In this document: positions 31,503 through 42,450 of the stretch, one piece after another
How positions within the stretch are numbered: position 1 is the stretch's first letter
Layout of the letters: every line of letters begins with the position of its first letter
Position numbers and translations under genes: made by a program
The notes under the pieces: model-generated
What the model saw: the letters and a program-made list of their open reading frames with translations, nothing else
Database searches by the model: none
What the model was told of the DNA's origin: nothing
Assembly: GCA_001414345.1 (NCBI GenBank)
Contig: LLCB01000174.1
Coordinates: 1 to 64,000 of the forward strand
Direction of reading: 5' to 3'
Origin: Hymenoscyphus infarciens
Lineage: Eukaryota > Ascomycota > Leotiomycetes > Helotiales > Helotiaceae
DNA length: 64,000 nt

Positions 31503-33255
31503 CTAAATACCTTGCCAGATAAATGAAACCTCCACAGCGTTACTGGTCGTGTTACCAGTCGTGTAGACTTTCTGTTGTACAGAGCCCGTTGGGATAGCAG
31601 CTGCGTAGAATGATGAACTTGCGGCGTAGGCCAACGAGCCATTAAGATTCTATTGTTCGGTTCGTTAGCATATGGCTCGTATAGCGAGCGATTGCAGAGC
31701 GGCACTTACAGTGAAAACGTCTCCCGCAGTATTTGTGGCTGCGCAAGAAAATGCATCCGCTATCAGCGCGCAAGGTCCTTTGCTACTAGTAAGTGTAAAC
31801 CCGTCGCCTTCAAGATGTTGTTAGTTTTTGCTTTCTATCAATTAACATTGAAGGGTAAATTACCTGAAGCAGCAGCAGTATAACCAGCACAAGTCCCAGT
31901 CGTGTACCAGGTTCCCGCACTGATCAAGCATCCCTTGTTCGCCCCACCAGTATAGGCTTGCAAGAAGCCTTTGCCAGTGTAAGGAGCGGCCGTCGACGTA
32001 GGAACGCTTCCACTAGTCGTTGATGTTGGCATTGCCGTCTGGTATTTTGGCAGATATTTGATACCGGTATCCGCGCATGAAGATTTGCTTCCATCAGGGG
32101 ATGTTGGGACAAATTCCCCGGTTTGAACACTTCCTCGTACATTGTAGTGATACCAAATTTCGTTCAAAGCGCCTCCACTGCAAGAGATGGTAACCGGAAA
32201 CCCGTGGGCCTTAGTTAAAGCGTCTTGTATTTGGGCAAAGGTGTAGGTTGCGGTGGTCGAGGGAACGATACCCGCAGATTCCATAAACTGCAAAATGTAT
32301 TAGCTACCACGACTCCAGATTTGTGAAGGGGGGATTCGAAACTTGCCGTATAACTATCCAGCCCTGCAAACAAGCTTACGGCCTTTTCGAAAAAGTCGAC
32401 CACATCTTCTTGTCCTTTATATTCAGTGTAACAACTTGGCTCCAGTGTGCTGATACAAGTTCCGTGTTTATCCCACTCATGCTCCCAGAAACTCTCATCG
32501 TTTCCTTGGTAATCTTTCCAGTAGGTTCCCATGTAAGTCAATAAATCGGTTTTGCCATACGATTGGAGGATCGCGGTAATGTTCGAGTATTCGCGAGCTG
32601 CATCGCAATTCGCATCGTAGGTCCCATCGCAGTGGTCTGGCCAGAGTCCGTGAAGAGTCCAGGAGTTGTTTGGTCCTTGGGTTTGTGTTAGTTTGTTTTC
32701 CTTTCCCACCCGGCGGCACAATTTTCTCGGGGTGTACGCTGAGCACAGCGAAAATTAGAGAAACTTACCAGTACTTGGTGCAGTATCCCAGAATTGCGTT
32801 AGTAACAATTGCCCTCCTGGCGCATTAAAACAACATAGATCCTCAACCACCGTGGTGTTCTGACAGCTCAATTGCGGATCCACACACGATTTTGGGCCCG
32901 AGGGGAAGCCTGTGGGCGAGCTTGTTGGCGCAGAGCTTGTCGACTCGATAGCGGTCGAAACGGAAATACCTGTACTCGAGGTAAAAGTGGCCGGAGTCGA
33001 AGAAGTCGAACTTGTAATGCAACTACAAGCACTACTCACCCTGCTTGCGACATCCCCAGTACAACCCGCAACCGCATATGAAGGGATTGCAGTCGTAGCC
33101 GTCACGGCTGCGGTGGTAAAAGTGGCACAAAAGGACTGAGCTTCGTCGATTCGAGCTGTTGCTCTGAGAGCGCGAAGACAGTTATCCGCATTGCAAGCAG
33201 CGAAACATGGAACTGCCAGAACCAAAGAAAGAAGAATAGAGGAAAGAGGAGCCAT
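31503..33255 (-). CDS. Secreted ribonuclease T2 with N- and C-terminal extensions
   Basis: Five exons: 33255-32769, 32675-32347, 32287-31864, 31807-31710, 31649-31503; 494 residues. Introns are 93, 59, 56 and 60 bp. The second uses a GC donor (gcaagt) with branch gctaat and acceptor gcag; a GT alternative breaks the frame. Layout: signal peptide (about 1-19); a small Cys-rich domain (CNADNCLRALRA ... SACSCI); a Ser/Thr/Pro linker of about 45 residues; then the T2 catalytic domain with CAS1 WTLHGLWPDHCDG (about 168) and CAS2 ESFWEHEWDKHGTC (about 224), both catalytic His present. The C-terminal extension (GKGFLQAYTGGANKGCLIS to VSFIWQGI) matches the extension typical of fungal RNase T2-like proteins. 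The enzyme cleaves single-stranded RNA outside the cell or in the vacuole. A TATA box lies 62 nt upstream. Confidence 0.9.
32288..32346 (-). other. GC-AG intron in the RNase T2 gene
   Basis: The 59-bp intron starts with gcaagt after ACG and ends in ttttgcag, with a gctaat branch point 15-20 nt before the acceptor. Removing it joins LDSYT to FMESAGIVPS in frame, matching the family. Reading through it would add a stretch without family resemblance and lose the C-terminal frame. Confidence 0.75.
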
Positions 33256-34359
33256 CTTGACAACTAGAGCAGGTGTTGAGATGCTTGGACCTGCGAAACC
33301 GAGGAAAACGACCAGCCTTTTATACTCCACCTCTGTCACTTCCCACTTGCCACTTGGGCTTGGGCTCGTATTTACTTGGCCTCCTGGCCTAGTTCAAGGG
33401 GATATTGATATTGAAATGCAGGAACAAAAACAGGAGTTTTTACATCCCGGAGCAGCGCGCACATGGGGCCTTCAATTGGTACCTGGCTCGCGGGGCGATT
33501 TACAGCCATTTCGAAAGAGGCAGGTATGGAGTAACAGGCGCTATAAACGCGGGGCGTCTTGTTCAACCGCGATTTTGGTGATTCGCCACGTCCAATAGAT
33601 TCGTGTGACTGGACTTGCAATCCTTCGAGGGGGTCTTGGGAGAAGCCATGAGGGATTGGATTGAGGATGTCTCGTTGTACCAGATAGTGTGAGGGGTCGG
33701 GTGGGAGTTGGATTGGTCGGACACGCCGGCCTTTCATTTCCCGAGGTGTGGTGTTATTGCCGCTCTCGCTTACTATTCGCACGGTGATGTCTTTCTGTTA
33801 GGTGCGATTCTATAACATGTGACTCTTGAAATATATACACCCCCTCCCGTCAACCCCTGGAGTTGCCTGCTCATGGTATGGTTTTTGTGAACCGACCCTC
33901 CTCGTTTTCTTTCTTCAGGCTCGAATTCACACGATCTATACCTTGCTTGCTTGCCAGTACTCCCTCATACTTCTTAGTGGAGGTTAAGCAACCAATAGAC
34001 ACGGCCCCTCTTTCTCAACTCTCCAGTTGGCTTGCTTCGTGCGACCAGGCCTACGTGCGACGTTGAACGGAGGCTTTGCCAAACTCAACATACTAAGTCT
34101 CCTTTTGGTCCTGAAATTTTATACCTCAATGACCTTGTATACGTCTGAGATCGAAGTTTCGGTTGTTCCAAGTCGGGTTGGCGCAGTCTTCTGTTTCTAC
34201 TACGACATAGGGCGGGGATAGTGGTATTGGAGGAGATACTAGTATGAAGTTTCCATTCCAAAAGTTTTGTTTGAAGGGCAACAGATTGCTTCATAGTAGG
34301 TCGGCTAATATAAACCAAGAGCGCTCCGCCTAGCAAGTTCGCGACTATGGAGTTTCTCG
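33256..34359. other. Intergenic stretch, no gene recognised
   Basis: Apart from the RNase T2 promoter at the left end, small open stretches on both strands show no domain, splice pattern or start context worth annotating. Confidence 0.4.
33317..33324 (-). promoter_or_regulatory. TATA box of the RNase T2 gene
   Basis: TATAAAAG on the minus strand, 62 nt upstream of the ATG at 33255. Confidence 0.6.
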
Positions 34360-35010
34360 TTACCCCTGTGTCTTCTTCCAGCATTGGCATCTATTTATAT
34401 GCCGCATTTGCAGAGATGCTAGAGGTAGTCCCCCCGACAGCAACAACGTATGCAGCCATGGTAAATCCACCAGAAACGTCATTTCGAGCGAAGGACCACC
34501 ATAAAGCCAACGCCAGACTTCCAATGAATGCCAGAAATCCAATCAGCATGATAACATAACAAAACCCCCAACGGATGTATACAAGCAACTTGGGAGACTC
34601 CTCCGTTTCTTCTGTTTCCTCTTGAAGATTCGACAATCTCGTGGATTGCGAATCTATGTTTTATCTCCCCACATGGACTACTGGATGGGCCGGCGCTATG
34701 AAATACTCTTCCTTTCTTTAGGTGGTATGCTGTGGTAATCTTATATTGCCGTTCTCTCTCCAACTCATCTTCATTGATAGCACCGCAAGCCTGGCAACTC
34801 GCTGGCAAACTGTGCGACCACTCTGCCTCAGTTTTACTACAATTACCCCAACACCGCAACTGGCCATATATCTTGCCAGACTTAGGGGCTGGAGGAAATC
34901 CGCCTTCAAATGTATTCGATACCAAGTCACACTCCAGTCCAAGCCTTCCGCGTCACACACACTCCAGACAGGGTCCCTTGAATGCATTTTACGCGACTTC
35001 TTCTGCAATC
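34360..35010 (-). pseudogene. Degraded small membrane-protein gene
   Basis: The minus strand has an 82-codon open stretch (34636-34391) with two hydrophobic segments, VIMLIGFLAFIGSLALALWW and GGFTMAAYVVAVGG. It stops at TAG just before a Cys-rich tail RCQCWKKTQG that lies in another frame and ends at 34360. Upstream, about 34925-34650, a different frame carries CWGNCSKTEAEW and ASCQACGAINEDELERERQY. A good acceptor (ctaacctcttctcttcag) near 35009 suggests an earlier exon. The tail in a second frame points to a frameshift near 34395. The family resembles uncharacterised ascomycete proteins with this C-terminal motif. An unresolved intron is the alternative for the upstream frame change. Confidence 0.35.
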
Positions 35011-36236
35011 TGAAGAGAAGAGGTTAGCTTTGCTACAATTTCCCTAGTATTTTGCTTCTTTTATAACTACTCTGGCAACTTGTCCGAGTCCTTGCCCTGA
35101 GAACCGAGTCAACTGACATCGTCATCGATCAAAGATATGCCGATACCTTCTGGTGCGGTTGTGTTGTTTAGCAGCCTATTTCGAGTGAAAAGGCGTTTGT
35201 TTGACATTCAGTGCCTTGACACAGAATTGCGGTTTCTACGACGGTGTGGCAGTGATGGCTGCACAACTTGAGCCTTTTGACAGCTTCGTGATTGGCCAGA
35301 ATATCACTTGTAAATGTCTCCCTCAGAGTGTTCAGCCTGATTTCATTCGTCAAAATTTTCCATTCTCTGGAGATGGGGTTTAAAGCAGGAGATACCCGTA
35401 CTTCGTACGAAAAGTTATCAACACCGGAGAAGCAACTAAAACATGTTTGATCTTTCTACGAAATCTTTCAGTAGCTGGGCCTATTCCGGGCTTTTCACAG
35501 CAACCTGGAAAGGGAGTTTGAGACATGTCACATGACCTATACCACCCTTGTGTGTAGCGTCAGCCTGTGTTTCGTCAACAACGTCAATCAAAGCATCATC
35601 CTCAGAGACGAACGTCCTTTCATTCCTCTCGACTTCTTTGGCGTCTATATTTTTCTCTCAAAAAGCAGGAAGATATAATTCTTCCTGCTTTCTGCGAACT
35701 AAAGATAGCTCAAACCGCCAAGCACCTGAAAAGGCAATTTGAAGGATTCAACAGGGGGCCGTTTCGACTCAACTTCTTTTCTTTCCTCTTATTTCAGCTG
35801 GAAAACTGTATCTTCAGCGGCAAAAAAAAAATGAATCTATTGAAGCCAATAGCTTCAACCTGAAGCCCGTATCCAAGTGGACAAGCTCACGATCGCGTTG
35901 TCTTATCGTGGGATCTTATCATGATCTCAAAATACTTCAGGGGTACTTACTTTACGCATCCTTTTTCTGAGGCACAGTCCAACGCGATACTTTCCAGATG
36001 CTCCGCAGTTCTAAATTCAGACCTTGGCGGGAGCATTCAGGGGGCAAAAGTATGAAGGAAATGTCAGAGTTCATCCGACCTCCGTGTTGGACATCGAAAC
36101 TCGTATGACGGTTGTATAGTATATCTTCATTTGTAATTCTCAAGTCTCCGTCTGCCTGAGGGAAATTCCCTCGCTTCTGTAGCCGCAAATTCTACACCTG
36201 GGAAGCACCCTGTTCTCTTTATCCGGTTCCACAGTT
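35011..36236. other. Intergenic stretch, no gene recognised
   Basis: 1.2 kb with only short overlapping open stretches. The right end is the upstream region of the DUF5672 gene. Confidence 0.4.
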
Positions 36237-37271
36237 ATGGGTTCCCACGAGGTTCGTCGACTATATCCGCGCAATAGAGCTTACGGCTGATATTGCGTGT
36301 AGAACAAGGGCTTCACGTCCATAGTAAAGGGAAAGCGAATATCCCTTCTACTAAAGACATTGTTCGCCCTCTTTGTGATCTATGCCATCACTCTGCTGTG
36401 GCATTCCTCCGCTGGGGGACTTTCAATACCCTACTCCACGTCCTCGAAATCACCATCTCCCCCCGCAGATTCACACCATACATTAGGCGTACAACCAGAC
36501 ACCAGAAACGTCGCAGCAATAATCGAAACCCGACCACTAGAGAGCCTCGCCCCTCTAATGCTCCATTTCTCCTCAGTCCTCGGTCCCAACTGGCCCATCC
36601 ACATCTTCACAGAAACAACAGAACACCTCCAATCCGCCGCCATCCAACGAGCGATTACCCTCAAGAACCTCGTCGTCCACATCCTCCCTTCGAATATAAC
36701 CTTCAACAATCGAGACGCCGTATCCGAATTCCTCACCCAACCTTGGTTCTACAAACAACTCGCCCCCGCGGGCCACGTCCTCCTCTTCCAAACCGACAGC
36801 ATAATCTGCGCCAACGCTCCCCTCCACGTCGAAGATTTCCTCCAATACGATTTCACAGGCGCTCCCATCGCGCCCGAATTCGAGACCGCAGCAGGATACA
36901 ACGGTGGACTTTCCCTTCGAAATAGACAAATGATGTTAGACATCATAAGCACACACTCCTGGCAAGACGAACAAGCCGCAGCCGCCGATCCAGAGGACGA
37001 AAGCACAAGATATGAAATGAGATATGAAGATCAATGGTTTTATCAAAAGCTGATTGATATGCCTCCTACAGCCGATGGTAGTCCGTATGCGAGACTTGCG
37101 GATAGAGAGACGGCGAAGAAGTTCTCGGTGGAGACTTATTGGTATGAGACGCCTATTGGATATCACCAAGTTGGCAGATGGGGAATCTGGAATGAGGAGA
37201 GATTGGAGGCTACGGAGAAATACTGTCCTGAGTGGTCTCTCGCTACGAAGGAGGAGATTAAGGATCAATGA
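36237..37271 (+). CDS. DUF5672 putative glycosyltransferase, type II membrane protein
   Basis: Exons 36237-36251 and 36303-37271; 327 residues. The long second exon has no in-frame ATG near its start. A 51-bp intron (donor gttcgt, branch ctgat, acceptor tgtag) links it in frame to the 5-codon exon MGSHE, giving MGSHENKGFTSIVKGKR followed by a single hydrophobic segment (about residues 20-38). This is a type II membrane topology typical of Golgi enzymes. The body has VAAIIETRPLESLAPLMLHF, LLFQTDSIICAN (a DxD-like site) and EFETAAGYNGGLSLRNRQMM, which fit DUF5672. That family is thought, from its fold and context, to be glycosyltransferases; the substrate is unknown. The donor gttcgt is weak, so the first exon is likely but not certain. 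Confidence 0.82.
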
Positions 37272-38858
37272 AAGCTGGTGTTGGATGTATCAATTTGAAG
37301 GGGGGATTTGTAGAACGGAGTTGAAAAGTGGTTATTTTTGTATATTTGCAGATGAGGTTTTTTTTTGGGCATACCCATGGCGTTGTTTTCTTTTCTGGAT
37401 ATCCTTTTGGGAAGACGTTTGAAAACTTTCATCTTTTTTTTGGAGTAACCGGGCCTTGATAAAGGCTTTCTTTGGTATATACAGAAGTCAATAATGACAG
37501 CTGTTCTTGTATTTCAGTTCTCGGTGTCTCGCGTAAAACGAGCAGCTCGTTTCAACACGCATTGCCTGAAGGTAAGATTATAGTCGACGTCTAAATTTAG
37601 ACAGGTAACAGATAACTTGATATTACAAATTTACAATAACTAGGGTTCTCGACAAAGTTGGCTGACTACTCACTTTACAACCTCCTCTGTCTCAACCTCA
37701 AAAACACACAAATAGTTCTTGCAATCATGAGGGAGAGACGCAACTCCGTCTCTTCATCCGCCTTCATCCGATTATACTCTCTTCCTTACATCACCTCTGA
37801 TCAAACTAAACATAGGACTTTGTTTTATCAAGGAGATTTCCTCCTATTTCTCATTGCTTTTCAACCCAAAGTCTGCTCAAGTGTGTTCTTATTCATGCCT
37901 AACCCAAAGTCCTGGAGTTTTTTTTGATTTTTTTTTTTTTGAGGCCGAAGCCTGTATTCGTGCACATGTCCATATCTAGCCTGAAAGCCTTTCCTCGACT
38001 TTAACTCGCTATTTGAGATTCTCGAGCGCCTTCCTTCACCTCCTTTCCGGTCCTGATTCTCGGCTGTTAAGTGTTCCGCATTAGACAAGATAGTCAGTCT
38101 AGTTGCTCCAGACTCGAGGGGTTAAGATACACTAAACTCGATCAGTCCCACCTAGTACCACTTAGAAATTAAACGAAGGACACGAAATATACGAATGAAG
38201 CTTTAGATGGTGGTACAAGATATGCATCTGTGATCCAACTTACGATGAACTCCCGTGTCACCAAGGGGAAGGAGGTGGGAAGGAGTGCCATGCCGAAAAG
38301 AAGGAAGAGACATAGATCTGGTATAGGATTAAGATCTCTCTACAAATCGATGACTTAGCCTTGAGTTCTATTAAGCAATTTGAAAATTTGAAGTTTTTTA
38401 CTTGAATAGTTTTAATCAGTAGTATTTCGGTGTACAGTACTCCACATTTAATTAAATAAATAAAAAATTTAAAAAAATAACTCAACTACCCTAAATAGCC
38501 TGAAAGAATCTAATTTAATAGTTGAAATTACTAGACTGGCGATACAATAGTAAGTTCATTCCATAATGAGTAATCCAGAAAAAAAAAGTGTACCAGATCA
38601 AAACAAGTCCCAAATTAGTGAAATCATCTATTAACATTCTATACACAAGACAGCCCCGATGCAACAAAAATTACAAGTACTAATATCAGCATTCTCATAA
38701 CCCAAGGTCCATCCATGCATCCTTTTTCTTGCGTGCCCGCTGAACCCACCCACCCATGAGAGAAAAACTCAAAAATGCAAGGGAGAACATAATGGAAAAG
38801 GAAGAACTATTATTTTGACGCTCACCTCGTAACTTGAGAAGCTCTCAACCCCACTTCC
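37272..38858. other. Intergenic stretch, no gene recognised
   Basis: 1.6 kb. An open stretch at 37658-37927 has no ATG-supported or family evidence. A T-rich run (37918-37940) and AT-rich sequence around 38360-38650 are visible, but no repeat boundaries were found. Confidence 0.4.
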
Positions 38859-41437
38859 TTAATCAACACATCCACAATCCTTCTTCTCGCCCCCTAATCT
38901 CCACTTCCTCTCCAAATTAGGACACCTCCACGCAATCCCCCTAGCACTACATTGCAATAATACCCCCCAAAGCCTCTCAACCGTCATCCCTAACCACGGC
39001 CGTTCAAGACTATCCGTTTTCCCATACACCCCCGGTGGTTTATCAACAACTTTCACCTCCCCTTTCGTCTCGTTCCCCAAAGCTCCACCGGTATGTACCT
39101 CCTCTCTACTCCCCTGAAACCATCTCCCAACCAGTGGTTCAAAAGGCAGTGGTTTCGGGAGTTTACTAGCATCATGCGCCCAAGCATTCTTCACATCCTC
39201 TTTAACCAAAGCATCGTAGAGTAATTCCCAGATATCTTTCTTGATACCCCGTAACCGTGCGGCACTGGCGATAAAATGGTTTCCTCGTGTGAGAAGGATG
39301 TTTTCACATCTTCCAACACCGGGGTTGGCACCTCCCCACATGGAAGGTAGGAGGTGGAAACTATCCTCCCAACCGGTGGAATCTTTACAAGCGCCGCAAT
39401 TACATACTTCCATTGGTCCGAGGTTGAGGAAGGTTGTCTTCTCATTTGCGTCTGGCATGGGAAAGCTGCCGTAGATGAAATAATCGTTTAGTCTCTGTCG
39501 CATGAGGACGGGGTCGATGGGAGGAGTGGAAGGCGTGGTGGTTATGAACAGAGTTTGCTGTGATAGTTTGTCCCAGTGCGTTATAATGTGATGAAGGTAG
39601 GAAGCTGTTGGCCCGCCAGCATTGGCGAGGAGTTGGACGGAGATGGGTCCTGTGAACTGGGAGCCACGAAGGTGTCCAACGTTGCCGAGGTCGAGAGTTG
39701 GGTCTTTGCTGTAGATTTGGACCTCGGGACTGAAACTTGCGATTTCGGGGCTGCTTGTGTATGAGGTTATAAGTTCGGCGACCCGCTCCTGGGGGTCGCC
39801 GGCGCTGTGGGCGATTATTATGTCGAAGCTTCGGACTTTGGGTGGTCGCCAAATTTTATCAAGGCTGACGACGGGGTTTGCAAACCAAGTTCGGGCGTCA
39901 CGATTGTAGGCGAAGGTGTCGAGAAGGAACATGGTGCTGCAGCTCATGGAGATTGCAAAGGCTAAAGTAGTGCCAATGAGAACGAGAGGGAATTGCCATG
40001 GCTGAGCATGGATGGGTGTTTGTTTTCGACGGGCGAGTCGAGTGAACATATTTGCGAATCGAGGTGGGTAATATCCGATATGCCTTGGTCCAACACTAGC
40101 AATATAGATGATGGTGAAAGAGATGACTTGTAACCAATCTATGAGGTTTTGTTCATTTCCAATAATTCCTAATATTGAGATGAAGAATCCGGTGTGAAGA
40201 GTGGCTCGAACTGCTGTTTGTGCGTCTGGGTGTGGGTCTTCTAATGCTCCACAGGCAAGATTGGCTGACGAATATGGATATGCTGAGTTCATTGAGGTGG
40301 TAAAAAGTAGTTGGATAAGAATACTTGGAATGACATTCCATAAGTACCGTAAGTTGGACCAGGATTTCATGGCATGCGAGGCTGCCACGAGATTTTCGTA
40401 CTTGATAGCTGCTTTCCAGGTAAACAACAAAAATGGGATCCCAGCGAGGAGGTATAATTTGAGAGGAGAATCCCATGTCCGCGCACTCTTCTCAATCTTA
40501 GGTCCAATTCTCGTAACAGCCTTTGCCAAGCTGAAGAGGACGAATGACGCCAAGGCAAACCATAACCCGGTAGGATTCAGTCGATAATCTTCAAAAACCA
40601 CAACTGACATGCAAAATGGGACGAAAACAACTCTCCATGTTGTCCAAAAAGGCATATCGACTCCTTCTCGTCGTGTGATTCTCAAAAGATGCAAAAAACG
40701 GAAGATCACACTGTCGCTAACATATGTCAAGATCTACTTCTCATTAGCCTAACCCTCATCCCTCATGGGTTGAACTTACCGGCAACATAGCGAGGACAGT
40801 CAAATTATTATACAACATCAAAGCTTCGGCAGCACACAAAATCGCAACGGCAGAAAAGCAAGCCGAGATCAGCAATCTCACACCAACAATGAGTCGTTCC
40901 ACTATGGTGTACCCTTCTTCATGGTTATTCCGTTTAGAATTCCGGAGTTTGTATAGCTGAATAGCGATGACTACAATAGCCACCCCGCAATACGCAGCTA
41001 TTTGTAATGAAAGAAGGAAATATAATGCTAAATAATAAGTTAATAAATGGCCTTCCAGGGATGTATTCACAGATGGAGTTTAAGCTCGGTATACTTACGA
41101 TATGCTAGTTTATCAAGTCAGTAAATATTCTTAGTCCCTTTTGTTCCAACAGCTCAAATCAGGGGAAACCAGCCAACATAAAAAAAGAATGCAACTCACG
41201 AAAATCGGCCCTCAACAGCCCCCTCCCCGTCAATGTCGCCGTCGTCGCAAGCACAATCCATAGCGTGCCCTTAATACTCTTCCTGTGCTCGGGTTTATCC
41301 CCATAGTCGCTGAATCCATCATCGTCCTCATCCTCACTTCCACTTCCATGACCGCTCCCATCAGGGTCGAGCCGAGCCAATTCATGTTCATGTCTCGGCA
41401 GCAATGTCTCGTCGTCTCCCTCTTTCCGTTCCTCCAT
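38859..41437 (-). CDS. Multi-pass membrane protein with C-terminal DUF3431-like domain
   Basis: Exons 41437-41200, 41104-41099 (6-nt micro-exon), 41027-40780 and 40733-38859; 788 residues, start ATG at 41437 with A at -3. Introns of 95, 71 and 46 bp have gtgagt/gtaagt donors and CTGAC, ttaac and CTAAT branch points. The N-terminus is acidic (HGSGSEDEDDDGFSDYGD), followed by about ten hydrophobic segments to residue about 450. The layout and AYPYSSANLACGALED region loosely resemble drug/metabolite-transporter proteins. From about residue 460 a soluble part begins SFDIIIAHSAGDPQERV and includes LLANAGGPTASYLHHIITHW, VCNCGACKDSTGWEDSFH and LTRGNHFIASAARLRG, which fits DUF3431, a putative glycosyltransferase-like domain. 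Function unknown; membrane transport coupled to glycan synthesis is only a guess. Confidence 0.78.
41099..41104 (-). other. Six-nucleotide micro-exon
   Basis: The six bases catatc lie between a textbook acceptor (actgac branch, aaactag) and a textbook donor (gtaagt). The exon is phase 1 on both sides, so including it adds Tyr-Pro (ADFPYPLYF) and skipping it leaves ADFPLYF in frame. It is therefore either constitutive or a neutral alternative. Confidence 0.65.
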
Positions 41438-42450
41438 CCTCGTGACCGCCACTGATGACCTTATCACCTGGGAAATTCCGAGATCCCCACGAGTTCCGAG
41501 GCAAGGGGTGATGTACCACGTTGAGAACAATCCAGTTGTTGATTCAAATGTCTGAGGTGAACAATCCAACACGTGACGAGTCGTACTTCATCTGGGCTCA
41601 TTCCATCCCGAGATCCCGTCGGGTCTTGCGTCGTCCCGCTAGCTTCTTCCAGAAAATCCAATAAACTCTGGTGTTTCCTTCTTTCCTCGCACGGTGTCTT
41701 AATGTCGTTGAGATGTAGCAAAAGGGGTTGCGGTCGTGTTAGCAAGCGTGATGGTGTTGTGAGCAAAAAAGCAAAAAAGCCCGAAGAGTCGTACGGGAAA
41801 GTTGTCCTTACCGGCTGGCCTGGCTTCACCTGCAAGCGCGAAAGTTTATCGGTCGTACTTACAACACTCCAATGGAAACTAACTAACCACCCGAGTCCTA
41901 CGCCGCACAGCCTTGATCTAAAATTGATCCATGTCCCTACCGCATGTTAGTGTAAGCGCAAGCAAGCGCGGCTGTTTCGTTCCAGTTACAGCGGGGGCTG
42001 ACGACGCACTGATTCGAAACAAATGCTAAATCACACAAAAATATCTACATATCAAATTCATTACAAACAAGACAAACAAATGCTTTTGAAAAGAACAAAA
42101 CCATGGACTTGAACATTTAGCGACTTTCAAGTACATGCATTCATCGTCCACAATTTCAATTTCAAACACCACGCAAACATAGGTATCTAGGTACCCTTCC
42201 CCCATAAACACAATAACCCAGACATGCCGCCAAAATATCAAGCAACTCCTGCCCAAATGCATCTGTGTTATACAATCGACCATTCCATAATTACCCCAGT
42301 CACCTCTCTCCCATAAAACTCCAAAAACGATGCAATATCCCTATCCCCAGCCAATCTGTCCCCCTCCTTGGTAAAACTCCTTCTATCGCGAAGCGTTCCT
42401 TTTTTTTCAAAAAAACTCCCATTATATTCCCCCCCGTCCAGTCATTCGTC
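41438..42450. other. Intergenic region between the DUF3431 gene and CYK3
   Basis: About 1 kb containing the promoter of the DUF3431-like gene and the 3' untranslated region of CYK3. Overlapping open stretches on both strands near 41464-41950 show no family features. Confidence 0.45.

Noticed and set aside
36293..36925. 210-codon plus-strand frame rich in Arg and Pro
   Set aside because: Alternate frame of the DUF5672 gene; composition is an artefact of its codon bias.
41573..41950. 125-codon plus-strand frame
   Set aside because: Overlaps promoter sequence and an equally long antisense frame; no recognisable features.
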